Positions 17,342-24,463 are shown, numbered from the stretch's first letter. The stretch: DNA of 64,000 nucleotides from Kutzneria buriramensis (GCF_003387475.1 NZ_QUNO01000028.1:38632-102631), one strand, 5' to 3'. Numbers and translations are program-made. Notes: a model not told the origin generated them from the sequence alone.

Positions 17342-17974
17342 TCACCACCGGCCGGAGAGCTCGCCGGGGACGGGCGGCGGGCCGGGCAGCGGCTCGTCGG
17401 TGGCGAGGCCGAGGCCGTCGAGCAGCAGCGCGAGGTGGCGGTGGCGCAGCTGGCGGGTCCGTTCCGGATCGTCCGCCCGGACCGCGGCACAGCCCTCGAG
17501 GATCATCGGGACGTCGTGGACGACGACGTCGCGCCGAAGCCGGCCGCTCGCGTGCGCCCGGTCGACGAGCTCCGCCACCAGGTCGTTGGCCCGGACGGCC
17601 GAGGCGTGCATCTCGGGGGTGGGCGTGAACGTGCCGGCGAGGTGCACGGTCAGCGAGTGCACGTCGGCGTCGACGACCCGGCGGAGGAAGCCGGTCAGCG
17701 CGAGCCAGCCATCGGGCTCGAGGGCGGCGGCCTCGGCCTCGGCGATGAACAGCAGCAGGCCGTCGTGGCACAGCCGCCGCAGCAGGTCCTCCTTGCCCGG
17801 ATAGCGCCGGTACAGGGCGCTGATGCCGACGCCGGCGCGCTCGGCGACGGCCGCGATCGGCGCCTTCGCGTCGGCGAGGAACACCTCGCGGGCGGCTTCC
17901 AGGATGACCAGGTCGTTGCGGGCGGCCTGGCCGCGGCGGCCCGGCAGGCCGGCGGGATCGAGCGTGGTCGACAT
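17342..17974 (-). CDS. TetR-family regulator
   Basis: A 210-residue repressor: helix-turn-helix EVFLADAKAPIAAVAERAGV then GISALYRRYPGKEDLLRR, typical of the TetR subgroup with a C-terminal SBD-like domain. It is divergent from the epoxide-hydrolase fusion gene, and two 15-base inverted repeats lie in the 85-base intergenic space. Most likely it represses itself and the hydrolase. The start (ATG 17974) sits immediately before the conserved N-terminal extension. Confidence 0.85.
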   Translation of the reverse strand: MSTTLDPAGLPGRRGQAARNDLVILEAAREVFLADAKAPIAAVAERAGVGISALYRRYPGKEDLLRRLCHDGLLLFIAEAEAAALEPDGWLALTGFLRRVVDADVHSLTVHLAGTFTPTPEMHASAVRANDLVAELVDRAHASGRLRRDVVVHDVPMILEGCAAVRADDPERTRQLRHRHLALLLDGLGLATDEPLPGPPPVPGELSGRW

Positions 17975-17991
17975 GGGCCCACCCTAGCAGT

Positions 17992-18036
17992 GGAACGGAT
18001 CATTCCGCTCTGCTACAGTTCGGAACGAAGCATTCC
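17992..18036. promoter_or_regulatory. Paired operators of the TetR/hydrolase divergent promoter
   Basis: Two copies of a 15-base imperfect palindrome, GGAACGGATCATTCC (17992-18006) and GGAACGAAGCATTCC (18022-18036), with centres 30 bases apart. Each has GGAA/TTCC outer arms. They flank a TACAGT that could be a -10 element for the hydrolase gene. Position between the divergent starts makes them the likely binding sites of the adjacent TetR protein. Confidence 0.75.
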
Positions 18037-18059
18037 GTTCTGCCAGTCGAGGAGCAGTC

Positions 18060-19751
18060 ATGACGGTCCCCGCCATCCACCCGTTCCGCGTCGAGGTCCC
18101 GCAGGCCGAGCTGGACGACCTGGCCGCCCGGCTGCGCCGCGCGCTGTGGCCCGACGAGCTGCCCGCCACCTACGGCGTCACCGGCGACCGGGTGCGTGGC
18201 CTGGCCGAGCGCTGGCTGGACGGCTTCGACTGGCGCGCCGTCGAGGCCCGGCTCAACGCCCTCCCTCAGTTCACCACCGAGATCGACGGCGAGACGATCC
18301 ACTTCCTGCACGTCCGCTCGCCCCGCCCGGACGCGACGCCGCTGGTGCTCACCCACGGCTGGCCCGGCTCGGTGCTGGAATACCTGGACGTCGTCGGCCC
18401 GCTCACCGAGCCGCCCGCCGGGCAGCCGGCCTTCCACCTGGTCATCCCGTCCCTGCCCGGCTTCGGCTTCTCCGGCCCGGTCCGCGCCGCCGGCTGGGAC
18501 CGCTACCGCACCGCACGAGCCTGGGCGGAGCTGATGGCCCGGCTCGGCTACGACTCGTACGGGGCGGTCGGCAACGACGCCGGCTCGATGATCTCCCCCG
18601 AGCTGGGCCGGATCGACGGCGAGCACGTCGTCGGCGTGCACGTCACGCAGCTGTTCTCGTTCCCGTCCGGCGACCCGGCCGAGTTCGCCGGCCTCAGCGA
18701 CGCCGACCAGGCGGCGCTCGCGCACCTCAAGTGGTTCCAGGACGAGATGTTCTCGTTCAACCTGCTGCACAGCCAGCAGCCGCACACCCTCGCCTTCGCG
18801 CTGGCCGACTCGCCGCTGGGGCTGCTGGCGTGGAACGCCCAGCTGTTCGGCGAGCACCTCGATGCCGACTTCGTGCTGGCCAACGTCGCCCTGTACTGGC
18901 TGACCCGCACCGCGGGCTCGGCGATCCGCTTCTACTACGAGGAAGCGCACTGCACCGAGCAGCCCGCCGGGCCGACGACCACGCCGACCGGCCTCGCGAT
19001 GTTCAAGGGCGACTTCCAGTCGATCCGCCGGTTCGCAGAGCGCGACCACGCGAACATCGTCAGCTGGAACTCCTACGACGCCGGGCTTCCGACCGGCGGG
19101 CCGCGCGACGCCGCCGGCCATTACGCCGCACACGAGGCGACGGACCTGCTGGTCGGCGACATCCGCCAGTTCTTCGCCGCGCTGTCCGGAAGGTGGCCGG
19201 TGCTCGACGAGGCGCACCGCGCGCTGCGCCAGGCCGTCCGCGGGGTCACCGACTGGACGCTGCCCACGCCGTGCGCCGACTGGAACGTGACGCAGGTGTT
19301 CCAGCACGCGACCTGCGACCAGCTCGGCTACGCGGCGACCCTCACCGGGCACGGCTTCCCGAGCGAGAACCCGTTCGCCCCGTCCGGTCACCTCGACGGC
19401 GAGCCGCTTTCCCTGCTGGCGCCAGCGCTGATCGCGTCCGCGGCGGCCTTCGCTGCGGTGCCCGCCGACGCTACGGAGGTGCCAACCCCGCTGCCGATCG
19501 GTCCACTGTCGGCGGAGGTCGCCATCGGAGCCTGCGCGCTGGACGCAGCGGTGCATGCGTGGGACATCGCCGTGGCGACCGGCCAGCCGTCACCGTTGTC
19601 GGACGAGTTGGCGACGGCGCTGCTCGCGGTGGCCAAGCAGGTCGCCGAGCCGTTGCGGCCCTTCGCCTACGGACCTGCGTTGCCCGGGGCCGACGGACCC
19701 GTCGGCAGCCTGCTCCGGTACCTCGGCCGCGATCCCGAGTGGAATGCGTGA
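18060..19751 (+). CDS. Epoxide hydrolase fused to TIGR03086-like domain
   Basis: A 563-residue two-part protein. Residues 1-105 are the epoxide hydrolase N-terminal (EHN) domain (HPFRVEVPQAELDDLAARLRR). An alpha/beta-hydrolase follows with HGWPGS (oxyanion loop), a nucleophile elbow YGAVGNDAGS with the Asp nucleophile, and the two lid-region tyrosine-containing segments. The natural epoxide hydrolase ends near residue 375. A second domain then begins with WTLPTPCADWNVTQVFQHATCD and ends with HAWDIAVATGQ, the signature of TIGR03086/DinB-like proteins related to mycothiol-dependent isomerases. Separate genes are usual; the fusion suggests that epoxide opening is linked to a thiol- or metal-dependent step. 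The ATG at 18060 follows GAGGAG. Confidence 0.8.
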   Translation: MTVPAIHPFRVEVPQAELDDLAARLRRALWPDELPATYGVTGDRVRGLAERWLDGFDWRAVEARLNALPQFTTEIDGETIHFLHVRSPRPDATPLVLTHGWPGSVLEYLDVVGPLTEPPAGQPAFHLVIPSLPGFGFSGPVRAAGWDRYRTARAWAELMARLGYDSYGAVGNDAGSMISPELGRIDGEHVVGVHVTQLFSFPSGDPAEFAGLSDADQAALAHLKWFQDEMFSFNLLHSQQPHTLAFALADSPLGLLAWNAQLFGEHLDADFVLANVALYWLTRTAGSAIRFYYEEAHCTEQPAGPTTTPTGLAMFKGDFQSIRRFAERDHANIVSWNSYDAGLPTGGPRDAAGHYAAHEATDLLVGDIRQFFAALSGRWPVLDEAHRALRQAVRGVTDWTLPTPCADWNVTQVFQHATCDQLGYAATLTGHGFPSENPFAPSGHLDGEPLSLLAPALIASAAAFAAVPADATEVPTPLPIGPLSAEVAIGACALDAAVHAWDIAVATGQPSPLSDELATALLAVAKQVAEPLRPFAYGPALPGADGPVGSLLRYLGRDPEWNA

Positions 19752-19760
19752 CCTCACATG

Positions 19761-19831
19761 TAGCGCGTACGGGAGTCGAACCCGTGCCACCGATTTGAGA
19801 GACCGGTGCCCTACCGTTAGACCAACGCGCT
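19761..19831 (-). tRNA. tRNA-Glu (anticodon CTC)
   Basis: Read on the minus strand, a complete 71-base cloverleaf: acceptor AGCGCGT pairs with ACGCGCT, the anticodon stem CCGGT pairs with ATCGG (one G-T pair), and the loop CTCTCAA gives anticodon CTC. The T-arm ACGGG-TTCGACT-CCCGT is canonical. The first base pair is A-T where bacterial tRNA-Glu normally starts with G, so this is an atypical copy. No CCA is encoded. Confidence 0.8.
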
Positions 19832-19864
19832 GTGGAGAACACCGTTGCCGGGTCCTCCGGGATG

Positions 19865-19890
19865 CCCCACCGCCGAGTCCGGCGGTGGGG
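19865..19890. terminator. 10-bp hairpin between the two tRNA genes
   Basis: CCCCACCGCC-(6)-GGCGGTGGGG, a perfect ten-base-pair stem with a six-base loop. No T-run follows on either strand. It may be a processing or pausing structure in a tRNA precursor, or a terminator of the U-less type seen in actinomycetes. Confidence 0.5.
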
Positions 19891-19898
19891 CTTGAAAG

Positions 19899-19971
19899 TC
19901 GGGCGCCCGCGAGTCGAACGCGGTAACTCCTGAACCCAAATCAGGCGGGTTGGCCGTCTCCCTCGCGCCCG
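19899..19971 (-). tRNA. tRNA-Pro (anticodon TGG)
   Basis: On the minus strand a 73-base cloverleaf: acceptor CGGGCGC pairs with GCGCCCG (C1-G72 is diagnostic for proline), anticodon stem CCTGA pairs with TCAGG, and loop TTTGGGT gives anticodon TGG. The T-arm CCGCG-TTCGACT-CGCGG is perfect. The D-arm is short (GGG/CCC). It is transcribed towards tRNA-Glu 67 bases downstream, so the two probably form one tRNA unit. Confidence 0.85.
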
Positions 19972-20039
19972 GCCGCAGCCCCAGGGAATAGGTTTCACAC
20001 ACCGTTCCCGAGAAATCATTCGAGCACACGAAACGAAGA

Positions 20040-20073
20040 GAGCCGCCCGGATCGGTTTCCCGATGGGCGGCTC
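20040..20073. terminator. Long two-part hairpin
   Basis: GAGCCGCCC at 20040-20048 pairs with GGGCGGCTC at 20065-20073; inside it ATCGG can pair with CCGAT. On the minus strand the stem is followed by a moderately T-rich stretch (CTCTTCGTTTCG), so termination in that direction, just before the tRNA-Pro gene, is possible. Confidence 0.5.
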
Positions 20074-20112
20074 CCTCGACGTGACTAGTTCCAGGTCACG
20101 GCGGGGAGCACT

Positions 20113-20136
20113 CGTTCGCCGGGGATTCGGCGAACG
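20113..20136 (+). terminator. 9-bp hairpin followed by T-run
   Basis: CGTTCGCCG-(6)-CGGCGAACG, perfect, followed directly by GGTTTTC on the plus strand. This is a plausible intrinsic terminator for rightward transcription, although no gene reads into it from the left. Confidence 0.5.
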
Positions 20137-20366
20137 GGTTTTCACGACCGGTCGACGGGCGCGGGGCAGCGAACGCGGCACCCCGGTTCGGGCGCTGCAC
20201 ACCTCGCTGTCGCGTGTTCGTCATGACCTCTCCTCCGTCGGTATGGATTCATACTCACGCGTCGCCCAGGCCGAGTCAATCCTATTTGAAGACGTCGGCG
20301 AATTGTGACGGCAAGGCGCAGCCAGCGCGGTCGGCCGAGATGCGGCATCATGGGGTGGTGCGAGAA

Positions 20367-20783
20367 ATGACCAGGCAGCAGGCGATCGACTTCCTCTTGA
20401 CCGGCACCCGCACCGGCAAGCTCGCCACCGCCTCCCCGTCCGGCGCCCCGCATGTCGCCCCCGTGTGGTTCACCGTCGACGGCGACGACATCGTGTTCAC
20501 CACCGGAGGCGGCAGCCTCAAGGGGCGGCACCTGACCGCCAATCCGCGAGCCATGCTCACCGTGGACAGCGAGGAGTTCCCGTTCGCCTTCGTCTCGGTG
20601 CGCGGCGAGGTGGTCGTCGAGGAATCCCCCGACGACCTCCTCGCCTGGAACATCCGGCTCGCCGAGCGGTACGTGCCCGCGGGGCAGGCGGAGGACTACG
20701 GCCGGCGCAACTCCGGGCCGGGCATCCTGCTCTGCCGGCTGCGGATCGACCGGCTCGTCGGCAGTGCCGACATCGCCATCTAG
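20367..20783 (+). CDS. PPOX-class F420-dependent oxidoreductase, end altered by IS
   Basis: A 138-residue split-barrel protein: TGTRTGKLATASPSGAPHV, PVWFTVDGDDIVFTTG and SLKGRHLTANPRAMLTVD are the standard blocks of pyridoxamine-phosphate-oxidase-like, F420-dependent enzymes of actinomycetes (TIGR03618 group). ATG 20367 is chosen; in-frame GTG 20358 is an alternative. The stop codon TAG (20781-20783) is made by the TA insertion site plus the first base of the IS630 end, so the natural last residues have been cut off or replaced. The loss is small because the conserved barrel is complete up to CRLRIDRLVGSADIAI. The reaction is reduction using F420H2 or FMN; substrate unknown. Confidence 0.8.
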   Translation: MTRQQAIDFLLTGTRTGKLATASPSGAPHVAPVWFTVDGDDIVFTTGGGSLKGRHLTANPRAMLTVDSEEFPFAFVSVRGEVVVEESPDDLLAWNIRLAERYVPAGQAEDYGRRNSGPGILLCRLRIDRLVGSADIAI

Positions 20784-20809
20784 TGCTCTGTCCATGAACG
20801 TTGGCCGGT
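20780..20809 (+). repeat. IS630 left end
   Basis: Thirty bases starting CTAGTGCTCTGTCCATGAAC. They are present as an exact reverse complement at 24004-24033 and in diverged form at 21996-22025. The TA at 20781-20782 is the presumed duplicated target. Confidence 0.85.
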
Positions 20810-20868
20810 CCGGCGACACGCCGGTCAGCGTTCGGCGCTGGTGATCGGCATGCGGTCGGGCTGAGTGG

Positions 20869-21991
20869 ATGGCAGATCCGGTCCGGGTGCGCAGGCTGAC
20901 CGATCATGAGGGTCAGCGGCTGCAGCAGATCGCGCGAAGAGGAACAGGCTCCGCGGTGCGGTTGCGCCGGGCGATGGTGGTGCTCGCGTCGACCGGCGGG
21001 AACACCGTCCCGGCGATTGCGCGGCTGGTCCAGGGCGACGAGGACGCGATCCGTGGCGTGATCCACCGGTTCAACGAGACAGGCATGGCCAGCCTGGACC
21101 CTCAGTGGGCGGGTGGCCGTCCCCGCCTGATCAGCCCTGAAGACGAAGCCTTCATCGTCGCGACGGCCACCACCCGACCGAAGACACTCGACCGGCCGTT
21201 CACCCGCTGGAGCCTGCGCAAGCTCGCCGCCTACCTGGCCCGCAACCCGCGGCGTGTGGTGCAGGTCGGGCGGGAACGGCTGCGGCAGTTTCTCCACAAA
21301 CACGAGATCAGCTTCCAGCGCACGAAGACCTGGAAAGAGTCCAACGACCCCGACCGGGACGCGAAGCTGGCCCGGATCGAGCACGTCACCAGCAGGTTCC
21401 CGGACCGGGTGTTCGCCTTCGACGAGTTCGGCCCACTGACCATCCGTCCCCACCTGGGAGCCGGCTGGGCCCGCACGAGCCATCCGGACCGGCTGCCCGC
21501 GAACTACCACAAACTGCACGGTGTCCGGCAGTTCCACGGCTGCTACTCCGTCGGCGACGACACCCTCTGGGGTGTCGTGCGCATCAGGAAGTCCGCCAGC
21601 AACACCCTGGCCGCGCTGAAATCGATCCGCGCCCGCCCGCCCGGACGGAGCACCGATCTACATCATCCTGGACAACCTCTCCGCCCACCGCGGCCAGCCA
21701 ATCCGCACCTGGGCCGCCCGCAACAACGTCGAACTGTGCTTCACCCCGACCTACTCCTCGTGGGCCAACCCGATCGAGGCGCACTTCGGGCCGCTGCGCA
21801 CCTTCGTCATCGCCGGATCGAACCACCCCAACCACCCGGTGCTGACACGACGGCTGCACGACTATCTGCGCTGGCGCAACACCAACGCCCGGCATCCCGA
21901 CGTCCTCGCCGCCCAACATCGGGAACGCGCACGCATCCGCAGCGAGAAGGGCATCCGCTGGAGCGGGCAACACCTCACCCCAGCCGCCTGA
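20869..21991 (+). pseudogene. IS630-family transposase with frame break
   Basis: The N-terminal part (residues 1-260) has the helix-turn-helix region and the first catalytic Asp in FAFDEFGPLTIRP. After LKSIRARPP the frame is lost, but shifting by one base near 21641-21648 restores APIYIILDNLSAHRG (second Asp), SSWANPIEAHFGPL (catalytic Glu) and the end SGQHLTPAA. In related transposases this junction reads RPDGAPIY, so one extra G in CCCGGACGG explains the break. Recoding (+1) at this GC-rich repeat is possible, but a simple inactivating insertion is more likely. All DDE residues survive, so a frameshifted or trans-complemented element could still move. Confidence 0.8.
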
Positions 21992-21995
21992 CCAA

Positions 21996-22025
21996 CCCGG
22001 CCAACCTAACTGACCAGGGCACTAG
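21996..22025 (-). repeat. IS630 right end (diverged)
   Basis: Reads toward the element as a degraded copy of the left end. The outer GCACTAG and the inner GGCCAAC match, with about ten differences between. It lies five bases after the transposase stop. Confidence 0.7.
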
Positions 22026-22156
22026 CCAACGCCGCTCGCACGACCGACACCAACCCCGCACCTCGCGCGATCACCGAACGCCCACCGAAACAAGCCGACG
22101 AGCAGATGCCTGTCACGGAATCCGTCACGGAACCAGTCGCAACAGGAGTGCGTCCA

Positions 22157-22426
22157 GTGACACGCGAAGACATGATCGATGTGGATACAGTTCGGATCGA
22201 GCGCGGCGCAGACTTCGAGTCTTCGGGCACCTATTGGGTGCTGGCCGGTGACTCGGTCCTGCTCGGCTACCTCGCGCGAGACAGGCGACGCCGCTGGGAA
22301 GCAAGGACAGCATCTACGTCACTCACAGTCCCCGGCGGGCCGTGGCGCACTCGGCACGATGCGCTCGTCGGACTACTGCTCAATGGCGGCATCCGCACCA
22401 CGGAGGCACAGAGCCGGAGGCCGTGA
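22157..22426 (+). CDS. Small hypothetical protein
   Basis: An 89-residue soluble protein from GTG 22157, which has AGGAG eight bases upstream. It contains a regular alternating segment SGTYWVLAGDSVLLGYLARD, then RRRRWEARTAS and a helical DALVGLLLN near the end. The pattern suggests a small alpha/beta protein that binds something through a basic strand. I do not recognise a family. It lies between the two IS ends, so it may have been carried as cargo. Confidence 0.55.
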   Translation: MTREDMIDVDTVRIERGADFESSGTYWVLAGDSVLLGYLARDRRRRWEARTASTSLTVPGGPWRTRHDALVGLLLNGGIRTTEAQSRRP

Positions 22427-22641
22427 TGATGCATCCGGAGGCCCCCGGGCGAGAGGGCTGCGGTGACAAAGCGCGGGCGACAAGCCGGCTTGGCGGGGTA
22501 CAAGCCGCCGGCGGTGGAAGCGTTTCGACCACGAACAAAACGGCTTGCCGCGGCCCGGCAGCCCCTGCAAGGCTGGAACATGCAGCCAGGAGTCGTCACG
22601 CGTTGACGCCACTCGCTGCGTCGACCACGAGGGGGTAGCTC
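22427..22641. other. Promoter region of ChW-repeat gene
   Basis: About 215 bases without a gene. It holds a near-palindrome TGGAAGCGTTTCGA at 22515-22528 with the central CG and AA/TT flanks typical of LacI-family operators. No other clear element is seen. Confidence 0.35.
22515..22528. promoter_or_regulatory. LacI-like operator candidate
   Basis: GAAGCGTTTC is one base off a perfect palindrome centred on CG, the shape of LacI/PurR-family sites. It lies 114-127 bases upstream of the ChW-repeat gene. No LacI gene is in the window, so the assignment rests on sequence shape alone. Confidence 0.3.
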
Positions 22642-23289
22642 ATGCGAAAAAGGCTGGTCACCCGAATGACGGGAATCGCCGCGCTCTGTGCTCTGCTGAT
22701 GACTCCACTGACGACGGCGACCGCGAACGCCGCCGCGGCCCCTGCGGCCGGTGCCGCGTCCGCGGCACCCCAGTTCGCCGAGATCGGCGCCGTACCCGTG
22801 CCGGACAGCGTGCGCGCGGATCTCAGCGCCGCCCTGACCAGGGCCGAGCGGCAGCGTGCCGCGCAACCTTCGGACATCCAGTCGCAGAATGTCTGCTACG
22901 CGGTCTCCATCTCCAATCACCCCAACAACGGCTGGACCTCCGCCGAGTGCAACGCCACGATCCTCGGGGATTACCGCAACCAGATCGAGGCGATCGAAAT
23001 TATCGTGTCGCCCGATGTCGGCGAGGTCGGGTACGACACCCACATCGAGAACATCGGCTGGCAGGGGTACAGGTACAACGGTGCGGTGGCCGGCACAGTC
23101 GGCAGCGCCCTGCGGATGGAAGCATTCCGGGTCTGGCTCGTCGGCAGCAGCAACCCCGACCTCCACATCAACTACAACGTCTATCTGCCCGACTTCAACG
23201 GCTGGCAGCGACCCGCCGCTATTGACGGCCAGGTCGCAGGCACTACCGGCGCCAGCGAACCGATCACCGCGCTCTGGATCAACATCTGA
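22642..23289 (+). CDS. Secreted ChW (hydrophobic W) repeat protein
   Basis: A 215-residue exported protein. The signal peptide covers roughly residues 1-30 (basic start, LCALLMTPLTTATANA). The mature C-terminal half contains the blocks VGYDTHIENIGWQGYRYNGA, VAGTVGSALRMEAFRVWL and LPDFNGWQRPAAIDGQVAGT, ending in EPITALWINI. This GW...G..AGT.G.S.R.EA pattern is the ChW repeat, first noted in clostridia and linked to cell-surface carbohydrate or protein interaction. Two to three repeat units are present. No enzyme domain is attached. It lies upstream of the CAZyme locus and between IS630 ends; a surface or binding role is inferred. Confidence 0.75.
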   Translation: MRKRLVTRMTGIAALCALLMTPLTTATANAAAAPAAGAASAAPQFAEIGAVPVPDSVRADLSAALTRAERQRAAQPSDIQSQNVCYAVSISNHPNNGWTSAECNATILGDYRNQIEAIEIIVSPDVGEVGYDTHIENIGWQGYRYNGAVAGTVGSALRMEAFRVWLVGSSNPDLHINYNVYLPDFNGWQRPAAIDGQVAGTTGASEPITALWINI

Positions 23290-23309
23290 TCCGACTCGGC
23301 CCAGCCCGA

Positions 23310-24003
23310 TCACCGCTGGCGCGCTGGCAAGGCGTGGGCGGTGACTCGGGTGGCCGGGTAGAGATCCAGGTACAGCTGGTAGAGCTGGTCGTAATCGGCG
23401 GCGCGGCCGGGGTTGGGTTCGATGGTGCGCGCGACCGGGTTCCAGCTGTCGATGTCGCGCGGCTTCGCCGCCCCGGTGCCGACCGCGGCGAGGAACGCGT
23501 CGCCGTAGGCGGCGCCGATCGTGTGTCGGGGCAGATCTTTCCGACGGGGCAGATCCTTCCGACGGTGCAGCACATCCGAGACGATCTGCGTCCACAACGC
23601 CCCGGTGGTGCCGCCGCCCACCGCGACCAACCTGCGCAGCTCTCCCCCGGTCGCGGCCATCGCGGCGAGGTCGTGCCGGACGCCGAACGCGGTGGCCTCC
23701 AGCGCGGGCGCGGTAGAGGTGGCCCCGGGTGTGCCGGATGGTCAGGCCGACGACGACCCCGCGGGCGTCCGGATCGAACAGCGGGGTTCGCTCGCCCGCG
23801 AAGCAGGGCAGCATCAGCAGGCCGTCCGCACCGACGCCCGCCTCGGCCGCTTCGGTGACCAGGGTGGGGAAATCGGCTCGGGTGAGGTCGCCGAGCCAGC
23901 CGGTGATCGCACCGGAGGTGGCCATGCCGGCGGCGAGGTTATAGGTCTCCGGGAAGGCGCCGACGGTGCCCACATGTGCGCGGAGTTCGCCCGTTCGGCC
24001 AGC
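23310..24003 (-). pseudogene. FGGY-family sugar kinase, C-terminal half
   Basis: Two frames together give the C-terminal half of a xylulokinase/ribulokinase-like protein: ETYNLAAGMATSGAITGWLG, MLPCFAGERTPLFDPDARG and, after a frame break near 23705, EATAFGVRHDLAAM, VGGGTTGALWTQIVSDV (ATP-binding GGG) and IGAAYGDAFLAAVG. The N-terminal half is absent because the inverted IS630 end starts at 24004. An 18-base tandem duplication (23531-23548 and 23549-23566) inserts six residues (RKDLPR) before TIGAAYGD. Truncation, frameshift and duplication make it dead. It probably once phosphorylated a pentulose or similar sugar, fitting the pentose-rich locus next door. Confidence 0.8.
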
Positions 24004-24033
24004 ACCGGCCAACGTTCATGGACAGAGCACTAG
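24004..24033 (-). repeat. Orphan inverted IS630 end
   Basis: An exact reverse complement of the left IS end at 20780-20809, with a TA at the matching position. No transposase lies next to it. It cuts the FGGY kinase on one side and supplies the stop codon of the secreted-protein remnant on the other. Confidence 0.85.
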
Positions 24034-24440
24034 CTGGTGCGCGCGGTCCAGTCGTCGTTGGCGTGGACGATGCCCAACGCCATCGACGGGCAGTCGAAGG
24101 CACTGCCGGGCCGAGGGGCGTCGAGGCTGGAGTTGCTCGGCGCGGCCGGCACCCGGGACACCTTGACGCCGGAGGCCTCGATCGTCTTGCCGCTCAGGTC
24201 GCGGCAGTAGCTGCCGGACGCGGTGTAGACCTCGAAGAAGTCCCAGCTGGAAACGGGAATGTCCTTCTGCCCGCTGCTGGTGTGGAACACGTCCCACGCG
24301 CGCGTCCGGTAGTTCATCAGGCACACGGTCCAGGTGTTGGCCGTGGTCGACGTGCGGTGTTCCCGGCACCACTCCCCCGGCCGGCGCGCCGGTCGTCATC
24401 GAGAGCACGAGCATGAGCGCTGCCACGTCGTGCAGCTCCG
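24030..24440 (-). pseudogene. Remnant of a secreted small protein
   Basis: The frame ending at 24030 encodes a coherent stretch: ANTWTVCLMNYRTRAWDVFH, SSWDFFEVYTASGSYCRDLS and SAFDCPSMALGIVHANDDWT, with three cysteines as in exported proteins. It has no usable start. A signal-peptide-like segment (VAALMLVLSMTTGAPAGG) lies just upstream in another frame, so a frameshift near 24370 is likely. The stop TAG comes from the IS630 end, so the C-terminus is also truncated. Family unknown. Confidence 0.5.
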
Positions 24441-24452
24441 TCTGCGTGCGGA

Positions 24453-24463
24453 TGGAACTTTCA
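24453..24463. promoter_or_regulatory. CAZyme operator motif TGGAACTTTCA
   Basis: One of six related 11-base inverted repeats in the locus (consensus TGRAACTTTCA, usually followed by CG). This copy lies about 210 bases upstream of the first GH54 gene. See the finding on the shared regulon. Confidence 0.6.

Larger units (their letters stand above)
19972..20366. other. Hairpin-rich intergenic region
   Basis: No coding frame of substance. It contains several strong inverted repeats, annotated separately (20040-20073 and 20113-20136), plus a smaller CGTGAC/GTCACG repeat near 20079-20101. It may hold the tRNA promoter (minus strand) and a terminator facing right. A structured RNA cannot be excluded. 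Confidence 0.4.
20781..22025 (+). mobile_element. IS630-family insertion sequence
   Basis: An element of about 1.24 kb bounded by related inverted ends, 20780-20809 on the left and 21996-22025 on the right. Both end in CTAG around the TA dinucleotide typical of IS630 targets. It carries a single transposase gene with all three DDE residues but a frame break. The left end is shared, base for base, with an orphan inverted copy at 24004-24033, while its own right end is clearly diverged. Confidence 0.8.

Noticed and set aside
20869..21991. Certain programmed frameshifting in the IS630 transposase
   Set aside because: The shift needed is +1, and a single extra G in a GC repeat explains it; recoding is kept only as a possibility.
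23531..23566. Direct repeat as a possible CRISPR or regulatory repeat
   Set aside because: Only two units, no spacers, and it lies in frame inside the kinase pseudogene.
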